DNA from: Haliscomenobacter sp.
Lineage (GTDB): Bacteria > Bacteroidota > Bacteroidia > Chitinophagales > Saprospiraceae
Length of the DNA stretch: 64,000 nucleotides
NCBI GenBank assembly: GCA_016713275.1
Contig: JADJPL010000003.1
Coordinates: 186,001-250,000 of the forward strand
Direction of reading: 5' to 3'
This document shows, one piece after another, positions 26,558-35,273 of the stretch (position 1 is its first letter; each line of letters starts with the position of its first letter). Below the pieces are notes generated by a model. It searched no databases, had not been told where the DNA came from, and saw only the letters and a program-made list of their open reading frames with translations. The position numbers were made by a program, and so were the translations under genes.

Positions 26558-27432
26558 AGGATGAGGGTTCGGTCGTCAGAACCGGAAACGAGTCCGTTTT
26601 CCTGCCAAAGCAAGGTGTTGACGGAATTGAGGTGGCCGCCCTGGCGAAAGGGGCCAAGCACCTGGAGCAGTTTAAACGTGCCGGCATCCCAGATTTTGAC
26701 GGTTTTATCCCGGCTGGCGGTGGCAAACAAATGCCCCTGGGGATGGAAGGCGATGTCGTTGATGGTGTACCAATGGGCGGGAATGGAATGGGTTTGCTTC
26801 CAGTTGGCAGTGTCCCAAACCTTCAGGTGGGCGTCGCGGCCCCCGCTGAGCATGTAACTCCCGTCTGGGGCGTACCGGACAGTAAACACGGAATTCAGGT
26901 GCGCTTTGGGGATTTGGTGTTTGATCTCCAGCGTTTCGGCGTCCAGTATGTAGATATTGCGGTCGCTGGCGCCTGTGGCCAGTTCATTGCGGGCAGGGCA
27001 GTAGTCCAGGCAACGAAGGCTTTGATGGCTCAGGAGCAAGCTTTCGGCAGCCCGCATTTCTTCGACGGCCCATCGGGTGATGCGCCCGTCTCCTCCGGCA
27101 GAAATCAACCCATGCTCCAGGTCGAGCAGGCTGAAAACGCCTTTTTTATGGTGGGCGATATCCCGGTTATTGGCAGGGTTTTCGAGGTCGATCCAGTGGA
27201 GCCCGCCATTCATATCGCCGGCGACGATCAAGGGGCGGCGAGCCAGTTGAATCACCGCAAATACCTGCCCTTCCAGTTTGGCCAGTAACTTCCCCATATC
27301 GGGATTCGACCATTGCCATTGAACGATCCACCCTTCTCCTGAACCCGAGAGAAAAAATCCCGGCTCACGTCCCTTTGCCGTAGTATAAACGGCCGCCTGG
27401 TGTCCTTTGAGTTGTGCGGTTTTGTGAAACAT
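26539..27432 (-). CDS. WD40-repeat protein
   Basis: A 297-residue beta-propeller with about seven WD-type repeats, for example DAHLKVWDTANWKQTHSIPA, DKTVKIWDAGTFKLLQVLGP and DRTLILWEPTA at the end, each preceded by GH- or AH-type turns (LKGHQAAVYTTAKGREPGFF, AHLNSVFTVRYAPDGSYMLS). No signal peptide or catalytic domain is present, so it should be a cytoplasmic protein-interaction platform. It is transcribed toward dcd, 37 bases away, and may share a transcript with it. The function is unknown. Confidence 0.85.
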   Translation of the reverse strand: MFHKTAQLKGHQAAVYTTAKGREPGFFLSGSGEGWIVQWQWSNPDMGKLLAKLEGQVFAVIQLARRPLIVAGDMNGGLHWIDLENPANNRDIAHHKKGVFSLLDLEHGLISAGGDGRITRWAVEEMRAAESLLLSHQSLRCLDYCPARNELATGASDRNIYILDAETLEIKHQIPKAHLNSVFTVRYAPDGSYMLSGGRDAHLKVWDTANWKQTHSIPAHWYTINDIAFHPQGHLFATASRDKTVKIWDAGTFKLLQVLGPFRQGGHLNSVNTLLWQENGLVSGSDDRTLILWEPTA

Positions 27433-27433
27433 G

Positions 27434-27590
27434 TTGCGAAGTACGAGGTACGATTTACGGTTTACGGTTTACGGTTTACGGTTTACGGTTTACGAAGTAC
27501 GATTTACGAAGTAGCGAAGAGAGGTCGGCGCCCACGCCTAAACACTTAAACGCCTAAACGCCTAAACATCTAAACGCTCCAACGCCTACA
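27434..27590. repeat. Heptamer and octamer arrays
   Basis: At 27445-27510 the unit TTTACGG recurs, mixed with GTACGAAG and GATTTACG units; at 27540-27590 a TAAACGCC octamer recurs. No coding sequence is seen. The array fills the gap between divergent genes, so it may carry promoter signals too. Confidence 0.75.
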
Positions 27591-27641
27591 ACGTTAAAAC
27601 CTCTCCCGGCCTTATCTTGTTTGCTTGGAAACGGAATCGCT

Positions 27642-28310
27642 ATGCCTTTTGTAGATTTGGGACACCTGGAGCCGGGCGCGAGGTTGGGGTTGTGGGAGAT
27701 CCGGGAGCAGGAAAACTGGTTTCTGGAGCGCGTGGCGCTTTCAGAGGAAGAAGCGGCGCAGCTGGCGCCGATCAAGGGGCAGCGGAGAGTGGAATTTTTG
27801 GCGGCCCGAAAGCTGGTTCATTTACTCAGCGAAGCCCGGTACCGGCATCCATTGGTGAAAGACCCGTCGGGCAAGCCCCACCTGCCGGAACTGTCTTTTT
27901 CTGTTTCGATCAGCCATTCCAGGGGGTATGCGGCAGCGATTCTGGCAGAGGGGGCCGTTGGAATCGATATTCAACATATCGTAGAAAAGATTGGCCGGAT
28001 AGCGCCCAGGTTTTTAAATCCGGAAGAAGTATCGGCAATCTATCCGGACACTCGGCTGGAAGCGCTGCATGTATACTGGTGCGCGAAGGAAGCCTTGTTC
28101 AAAGCCTATGGAAAAGGGCAGGTTGATTTTTGCCGGCATTTGCGGGTCTTGCCGTTTACCTTTGGAGCTGCCGGGGGCCGGTTCTCCGGACAAATCCTGA
28201 AAGATTCAACGATTCGCACGTTTACCTTGCGCTACCTGCGCATGAACGGCCACATGCTCGTTTGGGCAATGGAAAAAACGCCGGCTACACCAGATCTTCT
28301 TCTGCAATAA
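27642..28310 (+). CDS. 4'-phosphopantetheinyl transferase superfamily protein
   Basis: A 222-residue Sfp/AcpS-like protein that transfers the phosphopantetheine arm of CoA to carrier proteins. The three family motifs are visible: GKPHLPELSFSVSISHSRGY, VGIDIQHIVEKIGRIAPRFL (with the Mg-binding Asp) and YWCAKEALFKAYG (with the catalytic Glu and Lys). The ATG at 27642 is preferred over an in-frame TTG at 27621. The 3' end overlaps the convergent EI24-like gene by 26 bases. It may serve fatty-acid or secondary-metabolite synthesis; no such cluster is seen nearby. Confidence 0.88.
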   Translation: MPFVDLGHLEPGARLGLWEIREQENWFLERVALSEEEAAQLAPIKGQRRVEFLAARKLVHLLSEARYRHPLVKDPSGKPHLPELSFSVSISHSRGYAAAILAEGAVGIDIQHIVEKIGRIAPRFLNPEEVSAIYPDTRLEALHVYWCAKEALFKAYGKGQVDFCRHLRVLPFTFGAAGGRFSGQILKDSTIRTFTLRYLRMNGHMLVWAMEKTPATPDLLLQ

Positions 28311-29099
28311 CCAATCCGGGTTGTTCCCGCTGGGTGAGGTCGGAGAGTTCAAACATCACCAGGGCGGAAGCGATCGCTGCGAGGAATGGGCCAAACACGC
28401 TGCCCAGCACCGGTACCAAAAACAGTGCTTGTAAAATCAAGCCCAGGGCGATCGCAACCCCAATGTAGTTTCGGCAATAGCGCAGGCTTTCCCTGATCGA
28501 CATGCCGAATTGCTCGTTGAAGTTATCGATCACCGTTATGCCGGTAAACATACACTGGATGCCAAAAACAGGGACCGCTTTCACAAACTCAGGCATGTGC
28601 ATCATGCCCAGCCCGGTTTTGGTCAGCGAAGAGAAGACCGATTCCAGGATATAACACACCAGCGAAATTTTAAGCATGCGTATCTGGGCCCGGATAAATG
28701 CCTTCAGGGTAGGATCCCCGCTTTCGAGTTTCAGGATGTTCAGCGTTCGCCGGGTGATATGGAAAATGAGGATCTCCAGAAAGATCAGCATGGTATATTT
28801 CATCCCTCCGGCAAAAAGCAGGTTGTATTCCTCTTTAGCCACCTCCTGCACAAAACCGCCCATGACGCTCATCGCCTGAAACGGGTTGGCGCCCTGCACC
28901 CGGTTGGCGTATTTCCAGAACACCTCCAGAAATTTAAACCCGGCAATAATGCTCAGTAAAATGGCCAACCTGGATACCCAGCCATATTTTAAAAATCCTT
29001 CCCACAAGCGGTATTTGCGGGTAAACCGGAGACCGTCCCCAAAGAATAAAATACATAAAGAAATTGCTGGTACTGTTCGCGCAAAATGCCGGCATTCAT
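28285..29099 (-). CDS. EI24-like integral membrane protein, probable frameshift near the start
   Basis: A multi-pass membrane protein of the EI24/CysZ-like group with several hydrophobic helices, such as LAILLSIIAGFKFLEVFWKY and VAIALGLILQALFLVPVLGS, and the typical C-terminal ending GPFLAAIASALVMFELS. The continuous frame reaches 29154, but that N-terminus (MLSGNAYIWRSDFTKPS...) is unusual. An ATG at 29099 in another frame reads MNAGILREQYQQFLYVF and joins the main frame if one T is restored in the run at 29048-29051 (FLFFGDGLRFTRKYRLW). I prefer that start. Function in Bacteroidota is unknown; E. coli CysZ is a sulfate transporter in the same fold group. Confidence 0.7.
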
Positions 29100-29195
29100 A
29101 GGTTGAGGGTTTGGTGAAATCGCTCCTCCAAATATACGCGTTTCCAGACAGCATGCATCGGACGTTAGACGACGGGCGAAATACGGTAGACGAGT

Positions 29196-30018
29196 TTAGG
29201 CGTTTGGGCGTTTACGCCTTCTCCAAACAACAACCCCCACCGCTCCTGCGAGCCACAGCGGCCAGAGGTATAGGATGCCGAGGGTCAGGCTTTGGAGCAG
29301 CTTCCATCCGCTGGCCAGGTTGTCTAAGACCCGCTTGCCGAAGGGGTATTCGACGCTTTCCGGCTCGGTTTGCCGGGTGACGGGCTGGTAGAGTTCCAGG
29401 GTCAGGGTGCTTAGGGCGACCTGGTTGCTAAGGTATTTGAGGCGGCCTTCCTGCGCTTCGATCTCTTCCTGGAGGACGCGGATTTTTTCCTCGGCGTCGA
29501 GCACTTCGGTCACGGTGCGGGCTTTATTGCGCAGGATGTCGATATAGCGGTCGCGGACCTCTTTTTGGTGCGCAGGCGGGTTTCGATGTCCACGTATTCC
29601 TGCGTGACATCTTCGGATTGCAGGTTGCGGTAATGGACATACGTGGCTTCCTGCTGATCCGTTCGAGCAAGGTGTCCAGTTTGTCCGAAGGGATCCGGAT
29701 GGTCAGCATGTTTTCTATGGAGGACTGGGAATGCACCCAGTTCATCTGGGTGACCGACCCCTTCATCCCTTCTACGGACTGGCGGACAGACTGGGTGCTG
29801 CGCTCCAGATCCTTTACGCGGCAACGCATGGAAGCCGTCAGGATGATTTTTGGTTCGATAGCTGCATCCTGCTCGCCGGGGGGAAGCGGCGCTTCGGCGG
29901 TGCGGGGCATTTCCATAGACATCATTTTGTCGGACTGGGCGAACTCGGCTTCTCCGCCGGAGTGGTTGCAGGAGGACAGCAAGCCGGCGAACAGCAGGAG
30001 CATCAGGTAGCGGTGCAT
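29196..30018 (-). CDS. DUF4349 lipoprotein, two frameshifts
   Basis: Lipoprotein with signal and lipobox MHRYLMLLLFAGLLSSCNHS, followed by a DUF4349 domain (ILTASMRCRVKDLERSTQSV, TIRIPSDKLDTLLERIS) and a long coiled-coil (TEVLDAEEKIRVLQEEIEAQ). It ends with a C-terminal membrane helix (LGILYLWPLWLAGAVGVVVW) and basic tail. The frame changes twice: near 29650-29654 (joining ERIS to QEATYVHYRNLQSEDVTQEY) and in the T-run at 29562-29566 (joining RTKKEV to RDRYIDILRNKARTV). Adding one base at each point gives one 274-residue protein of normal length for the family. It is divergent from the dicarboxylate symporter. Function of DUF4349 proteins is not known. Confidence 0.82.
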
Positions 30019-30190
30019 AGAGGAGGTTTTTATTGGTGAAAACGAAGGAATCAAAATACCCGGTATTGCCAATAAGATGCAAGCAAAAGGAAAATTGCCT
30101 AAACAAAAGGAAAAAAAATATTCCGATGAGATGGGCGTATGGATTTCTGTTTAACTTACAGCCCGCAAAAAACACGTAAAATCGAACCAT

Positions 30191-31624
30191 ATGACCATTC
30201 AGCAGACCCCTGCCCCCCGCATGGCAGGTATCGTTTCTTCCCTGGCTAAAAATGCCTGGGTGTGGGTAGTCGTCACCATTGCCGCTATTCTGAACTGGCT
30301 GGCATTTAGCCTGGACGCCGTGCCCGAAGAAGCCGCGTTAGCCTCCCGCTGGGTGGCCATCCTGGCGCTGGGATACCTGACCTGGAAAAAGAAGAGCCTG
30401 ACGGTCTGGATCTTGTACTCCCTGGTCCTGGGCGCCGAGCTGGGCTTTGATTTTCCCCAGTTTGCCGATTGGTACAACGTGTTCAGCAAGATTTTCATCA
30501 AGCTGATCAAGACCATCATCGCCCCCTTGCTTTTTGGTACGCTGGTAGTGGGTATCGCCGGGCATGCCGACATGAAGCAGGTAGGCCGCATGGGCCTTAA
30601 GTCGCTGATTTACTTTGAAGTGGTAACGACGATCGCCCTGGCGATCGGGCTGGTTGCGATCAATATCTCCAAAGCCGGGGTGGGCATTCCGCAGATGGAC
30701 CTCAGCGGAGAACTTCCCGAAGTGCGCACGCCGATGACTGGTCCGGAAATCGTCCTGCACACCTTCCCCGAAAATATCGTGAAATCTATCGCAGAAGGAG
30801 AGATCCTGCAGATTGTGGTATTCTGTCTGCTTTTTGCGTTTGCCATGACGCTGGTGCCGTTTGGACAGCGCCGCCCTTTCCTGGTGTTTGCCGAGAGCCT
30901 TTCCGAGATCATGTTCAAATTCACCGGGTTGGTGATGTACATTGCCCCGTTCGGGGTTGGGGGCGCCATCGCCTATACGGTAGCCAAAATGGGGCTTGGA
31001 GTCTTCCAAAACCTGGCCATGCTGCTCGTGACCCTGTACGTGGCGCTTTTCGTCTTCGTGTTATTTGTGCTGGTACCGATTGCTTTGCTCTTTAAAGTAC
31101 CTTTGCGCCGCTTCTGGAAATACGCCAGTGAACCGGTGACGATTGCTTTTGCGACCACGAGCTCCGAAGCCGCCTTGCCCAAAGCGCTGGAGAATATGGA
31201 AAAGTATGGCGTATCGCGCAAAGTGGTCTCTTTCGTGCTTCCCACCGGCTTTAGTTTTAACCTCGACGGTTCTACGCTCTACCTTTCCCTTGCAGCGATT
31301 TTCGTCGCCCAGGCAGCCAATATCCACCTCAGTATCGGCGAGCAGATCGCCATGCTCGTCACCCTGATGCTGACCACCAAAGGGATTGCAGGCGTATCCC
31401 GGGCGTCGCTGGTCATCCTTCTGGGCACCGCTGCCTCCTTCGGCCTGCCCGAGTGGCCCATTGCCGCTATCCTTGGCATCGACGCCCTGATGGATATGGG
31501 CCGTACTGCCACCAACACCCTGGGCAACTGCCTCGCTACCGCTATCGTCGGCAAGTGGGAAAACGAAGTGCATTTCGAGGAAGGTAAGGATGCAGTGCCT
31601 GCGCCGGCAGTGGACGGGCATTAG
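30191..31624 (+). CDS. Dicarboxylate/amino acid:cation symporter (DAACS family)
   Basis: A 477-residue inner-membrane symporter of the GltP/DctA type. It imports C4-dicarboxylates or acidic amino acids with cations. Membrane helices cover most of the length. Family signatures are present: the serine-rich loop ATTSSEAALPKALENMEKYG, then FVLPTGFSFNLDGSTLYLSL and MDMGRTATNTLGNCLATAIV. The first helix pair (AWVWVVVTIAAILNWLAFSL) is longer than in E. coli, an N-terminal extension of about 70 residues seen in Bacteroidota. It is divergent from the DUF4349 lipoprotein. Confidence 0.92.
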   Translation: MTIQQTPAPRMAGIVSSLAKNAWVWVVVTIAAILNWLAFSLDAVPEEAALASRWVAILALGYLTWKKKSLTVWILYSLVLGAELGFDFPQFADWYNVFSKIFIKLIKTIIAPLLFGTLVVGIAGHADMKQVGRMGLKSLIYFEVVTTIALAIGLVAINISKAGVGIPQMDLSGELPEVRTPMTGPEIVLHTFPENIVKSIAEGEILQIVVFCLLFAFAMTLVPFGQRRPFLVFAESLSEIMFKFTGLVMYIAPFGVGGAIAYTVAKMGLGVFQNLAMLLVTLYVALFVFVLFVLVPIALLFKVPLRRFWKYASEPVTIAFATTSSEAALPKALENMEKYGVSRKVVSFVLPTGFSFNLDGSTLYLSLAAIFVAQAANIHLSIGEQIAMLVTLMLTTKGIAGVSRASLVILLGTAASFGLPEWPIAAILGIDALMDMGRTATNTLGNCLATAIVGKWENEVHFEEGKDAVPAPAVDGH

Positions 31625-31660
31625 ACGGTTGACGGTTGACGGTGGACGGTGGACGGGAGC
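31623..31660. repeat. Heptamer array after the symporter
   Basis: Tandem TTGACGG and GTGGACG units begin directly after the symporter stop codon. Confidence 0.7.
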
Positions 31661-31816
31661 AAAAAGCCCGGAGAAGTTGATCGGATGATGAATGCTTGGG
31701 TAGGGCAAAAAGACCAGGGGGATCTTGCTTTCCAGTTTTTTCAGTAGCTCCCAGGTGGTAGCCCAACAAGTCTTATGTTTGGCGTTTAGTCAATCATAAA
31801 TCAAAGAAAATTATCT

Positions 31817-32010
31817 AGAAGTCATCTCAAAACTATAGGATATGGCGTTCTCCCCCTTTGAAGGGGGTCGGGGGGATGAAACCTTTCCCCTGCACCCCGG
31901 AAGTTTCATCCCCCTAACCCCCTTCAAAGGGGAAAGCGCTTCGTAAGCCTTTGCGAGCCATGGGGTTAAGGAAGACCCCCAACACATTGGAAAGGGTTTT
32001 GAGATAGCTT
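31817..32010. repeat. 195 bp palindromic repeat (family A), copy 2, reverse orientation
   Basis: Terminal AGAAGTCATCTCAAAAC at 31817 and GGGTTTTGAGATAGCTTTTA at the other end. The inside holds the CCCCCTTTGAAGGGGG hairpin and the CCATGGGGTTAAGGAAGACC segment, in inverse orientation to copy 1. Its right end abuts the stop codon of the T9SS gene at 32011. The other part of the gap 31661-31816 shows nothing else. Confidence 0.8.
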
Positions 32011-32785
32011 TTAGTCAAAATAATTTTCGAAAAAGCTGTGTTTGAGCCCACACTTTATTTGTAAAAAATAGACGCCATTTAGAAGGGTTTTCGCAAAATG
32101 GAATTCTTTAAATAGGAGACCTTCTTCCATTTTGGGGCAGAAAACGGCTGGACAAGCTGTCCTTGCAAATTAAACAGCCCCAAAGAGAAGAGTACATTCA
32201 TATGGCCATCGAGGGAGGGGTTAGGAAAAAGGTATGGCTTTGAATTCACTACCGAATTTTGGGAATGGAGAAGTCCAGGATTTCTCTTATTTCAATCAGA
32301 TTCAGTTTAAATGCCTCCAATAACTCCTTATCGAGGTTCCCTATTTTTAGCCCTTCTATTAATAAACTATTTTTTTTGAGCTCCCAGTCAACCTTTTTTG
32401 AAGTGCCTAATTGGATAAAATCGCCGACAGTAGTATAGGTAACCTCCAAATGGGAAGCCTTTTGTGGATCCTTTAACTCCCCAATTGTTTCGCCATCAAT
32501 TACAATTGTTCCGTGATTGTCTATCGAAACTTCGGGAGGCGCAGCTTGGGGAAGCTTGCCTTTGCAATCATCCAGGCACACCCAATCGCCAGATAAAATA
32601 AAATCATTACAACAAACCCTCGGGTCCTTATCATTTGGAAAATCGAACATTTTAATCGTATAGCATTTAGGTTTGTTTGGCCTGCATAAAATGGCAGTTG
32701 CTGGATCGAGATCTTGTGCAAACAATATGTGGAACGAAAAAAATAATACGCCAACTGTCAAGAAACAAGACTTAAGCTGTTTCAT
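32011..32785 (-). CDS. Secreted protein with type A T9SS sorting domain, two frameshifts
   Basis: Signal peptide (MKQLKSCFLTVGVLFFSFHI...FAQ), a Cys-containing N-part (CRPNKPKCYTIKMF, CCNDFILSGDWVCLDDCKGK), then a repeated-beta middle (TTVGDFIQLGTSKKVDWELK) without a recognised domain. The frame first stops at 32249 (FSIPKIR). Adding one A at 32257-32260 continues as NSVVNSKPYLFPNPSLDGHM, then NVLFSLGLFNLQGQLVQ; adding one more at 32130-32133 continues as KMEEGLLFKEFHFAKTLLNG, then VYFLQIKCGL, to the TAA at 32011. The restored C-terminus is a type A sorting domain, so the protein is exported by the type IX system. The function of the mature part is unknown. The family A repeat begins immediately after the stop. 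Confidence 0.7.
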
Positions 32786-33058
32786 ATTCTACTAAATTCT
32801 GGGTTTATTCCTACTCTGTTCAGGCTTTTCGGATTCCGCCTACCCATGGACATTGGAAACGGCAGCAATTAATCCCCCGTTATTTATGCAAATATTTTGA
32901 AGGCTTTTTTGGGAAAATAATCAATCTACATAATGGTGTATTGAAAAAAAATGGCATTTCTGCTTATGGTGCGAATTGATTTGGGGGTTGCAGGCCGCTT
33001 TGAGCTGGTACGTTAAACTTCCATGTTTATGTCCGTAATATCGTAAAGAGCTATACAT

Positions 33059-33148
33059 GGGGGCTGTTTCAAAAGACCAATCTTTACCACCGGCATGAAT
33101 TTTTATTTTTTGGCAGCCAGGGGCGAAAATGGTCTTTTGAATCACCCC
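33059..33148. repeat. Family B hairpin repeat, best-preserved copy
   Basis: The left end GGGGGCTGTTTCAAAAGACC and the right end GGTCTTTTGAATCACCCCC pair as a long stem, with CCGGCATGAATTTTTATTTT and GCAGCCAGGGGCGAAAAT between. It lies in the 369-base gap between the convergent T9SS-cargo start and the DUF5009 gene end; the rest of the gap (32786-33058) shows nothing else convincing. Confidence 0.7.
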
Positions 33149-33154
33149 CAACCC

Positions 33155-34468
33155 CTAAACCTTTATAAAAATCCGATTCCGATACAGCGCCCACGAGCAA
33201 AGGAAGATGAACGCAATATGCAGGATCGCGAATCCAAGCGACGCGTTGATGGGGGAGAAATAAGGCGTAAACAGGGTATCGTAGAGCCAGCCGCGGACGG
33301 TTTGGGTCGTTTCTGCATCAACCTGCCAGTGAATGGCGGACATCAGCTTGGCCAGCACGCCGGAAAGCACAAACGCAAACAGGGCGTTTACGCCGTATAT
33401 TTCAAAAGGTTTGCTCCAGGCTTTGATCCCCTTGAGGTCGATCAGCCAGTAGGCCGCGCCGAGGAAAACCTGGGCCAAACCGCCGACGTACAGCACGTAG
33501 GAGCTGGTCCAGAGGGCTTTGTTGATCGGGAAAACCAGGTTCCACAACTGTCCAAGGGCAATCAGGACAGCGCCGCTGATCAGTAGCCAAATTACTTTTT
33601 GCATACCGGTTTTGGACGAACGCAGCAGCTCTCCCGTGAGAATGCCTGCAATCGCGGTGCCTATGGCAGGGATGGTGCTCAGGAAACCTTCGGGGTCCCA
33701 GGTCTTGGATTGGCTCCATAGGTGCTGGATGCCAAATACCGTGCGGTCCGACCAGGCAGCCAGGTTGATTCCGGGTTCCAGATTGGGCGCCAGGCCGCCG
33801 GGAACCGGCACAAGGGTCATCAGCCCCCAATAGCCCAGCAATAAAACAACCGCCACCCCAAACAACACCCGGGGCGAATAATGCAAAAAGAGCAGCGACG
33901 CTACGGCGTACACGATGGCAATGCGCTGCAAAACGCCGGGGATGCGGAGCGTCCCCAGGTAGTAGTGGTTTAAGCCGATCATCGCCATAAGAATGGCGGC
34001 GCCAAGCGCTACATACCCCAGCCATTTTCGGGCATTTTGGTAACCTGGGCTCTGAAATAATTCCTGATCAAAAATTTCGCGCACAAAAACAGCCAGCATG
34101 GCAACCGACAAAAGGAGGTAGTGGGCGGTCCGGAGCCAGGCAGGGCCTTCAAACCGGAAATGGGGAAAGGCCGCCAGAAATACCCCAAGCCCAAAAATCA
34201 CGGCAGCGCGGTATCCGATCTTGCGGTACATCGCCGCAGGGGCGTCGCCGCGGTCTTTCCGCTTGCCCAGGGCAATGGAAATCGCCACCCCAACGATGAA
34301 TAAAAAGAACGGGAAAATCCAGTCGGTCGGCGTACACCCGTGCCAGGCGGCGTGGCGCAGCGGCGCATAAATATTCCCCCAGTCGCCGGGGTTGTTCACC
34401 AGGATCATCCCGGCAATGGTAAGCCCCCGGAATACATCCAGGGAAAGCAAGCGTTTGGAAGGTTCCAT
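33155..34468 (-). CDS. DUF5009/NagX-like membrane acyltransferase
   Basis: A 437-residue multi-pass protein of the HGSNAT/NagX group, which acetylates sugars at the membrane. The start MEPSKRLLSLDVFRGLTIAG with the Asp/Arg-rich first loop and the segment NNPGDWGNIYAPLRHAAWHG, including the His that carries the acyl group in HGSNAT, are typical. Ten or so hydrophobic helices follow. It is divergent from the DUF2807 gene at 34593. The likely role is sugar acetylation in cell-wall or polysaccharide turnover; the substrate is not evident from sequence. Confidence 0.85.
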   Translation of the reverse strand: MEPSKRLLSLDVFRGLTIAGMILVNNPGDWGNIYAPLRHAAWHGCTPTDWIFPFFLFIVGVAISIALGKRKDRGDAPAAMYRKIGYRAAVIFGLGVFLAAFPHFRFEGPAWLRTAHYLLLSVAMLAVFVREIFDQELFQSPGYQNARKWLGYVALGAAILMAMIGLNHYYLGTLRIPGVLQRIAIVYAVASLLFLHYSPRVLFGVAVVLLLGYWGLMTLVPVPGGLAPNLEPGINLAAWSDRTVFGIQHLWSQSKTWDPEGFLSTIPAIGTAIAGILTGELLRSSKTGMQKVIWLLISGAVLIALGQLWNLVFPINKALWTSSYVLYVGGLAQVFLGAAYWLIDLKGIKAWSKPFEIYGVNALFAFVLSGVLAKLMSAIHWQVDAETTQTVRGWLYDTLFTPYFSPINASLGFAILHIAFIFLCSWALYRNRIFIKV

Positions 34469-34592
34469 ATATTTAGTTTGGTTTTAGGCGATGCACGATT
34501 AAAATTAAGCCTAAAAGCGCAATCCTGTATAAAATCTTTAACAAAGCAACTTTTACCGGCTTTTTTCGTCCTTATAATAAAAAGATTACGCC

Positions 34593-35273
34593 ATGAGACA
34601 GGTCCTTTGCAAGTTGATTTTGGTTTCAGCTGTGGCGGCTTTTCCCTTTGCTTCCAAAGGCCAGGAGCATACGTCGGCAGCTATGGCTATTCAGGGAGAA
34701 GGCCCCTTGATGGAACAAACCTGGAACCTGGCGCCGTTTCACAGCTTGTCGCTGGGGATTACGGCCAAGGTCTTGCTCCGCCAAGGGGATGTGCAGAAGG
34801 TAGTCGTTCGGGCGCAAAAAAATATTCTGGAAAATATTCAGCAAGAGGTTAAAGAGGGGGTTTGGCAGATCCAGTTCGAGCAGAAGGTCAAGGCCCACGA
34901 CTCGGTGTTTATCTGGGTGACGATGCCTTCTTTCCGCAATTTAACTATTGGCGGGTCGGGGGTTTTTATTTCCGAAAACGCTTTTGTGTTGAAGGAGGAA
35001 GCGGAACTCGTGCTCGGTGGCTCCGGGTTTTTTAACCTTCAGGGGCAGGCGCCAAGCCTTAAAATCAACGTTGCCGGCAGCGGCCGGGCCTTATTGACGG
35101 GTTTTGAGGCAGACAAGGTTCATGTGAGCATAGCCGGTTCCGGGGAGGCGCAGGTGGCGCCCCTTCAAACACTGGAAGCGTCTATTGCTGGTAGCGGGCG
35201 GGTGCTGTATGCGGGAAATCCCTCCGTCCGGTCCAGCGTGGCCGGTAGCGGCACGGTGAAGCCCATCAACTGA
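34593..35273 (+). CDS. Head GIN domain (DUF2807) exported protein
   Basis: A 226-residue protein with a signal peptide (MRQVLCKLILVSAVAAFPFA). The mature part is a right-handed beta-roll of DUF2807 repeats, each containing G-G/A-S-G: TIGGSGVFISENAF, LGGSGFFNLQG, VAGSGRALLTGF, IAGSGEAQVAPL, IAGSGRVLYAGN, VAGSGTVKPIN. It is probably a periplasmic or surface structural/adhesive protein. Its last eight bases overlap the end of recG on the other strand. Function unknown. Confidence 0.85.
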   Translation: MRQVLCKLILVSAVAAFPFASKGQEHTSAAMAIQGEGPLMEQTWNLAPFHSLSLGITAKVLLRQGDVQKVVVRAQKNILENIQQEVKEGVWQIQFEQKVKAHDSVFIWVTMPSFRNLTIGGSGVFISENAFVLKEEAELVLGGSGFFNLQGQAPSLKINVAGSGRALLTGFEADKVHVSIAGSGEAQVAPLQTLEASIAGSGRVLYAGNPSVRSSVAGSGTVKPIN

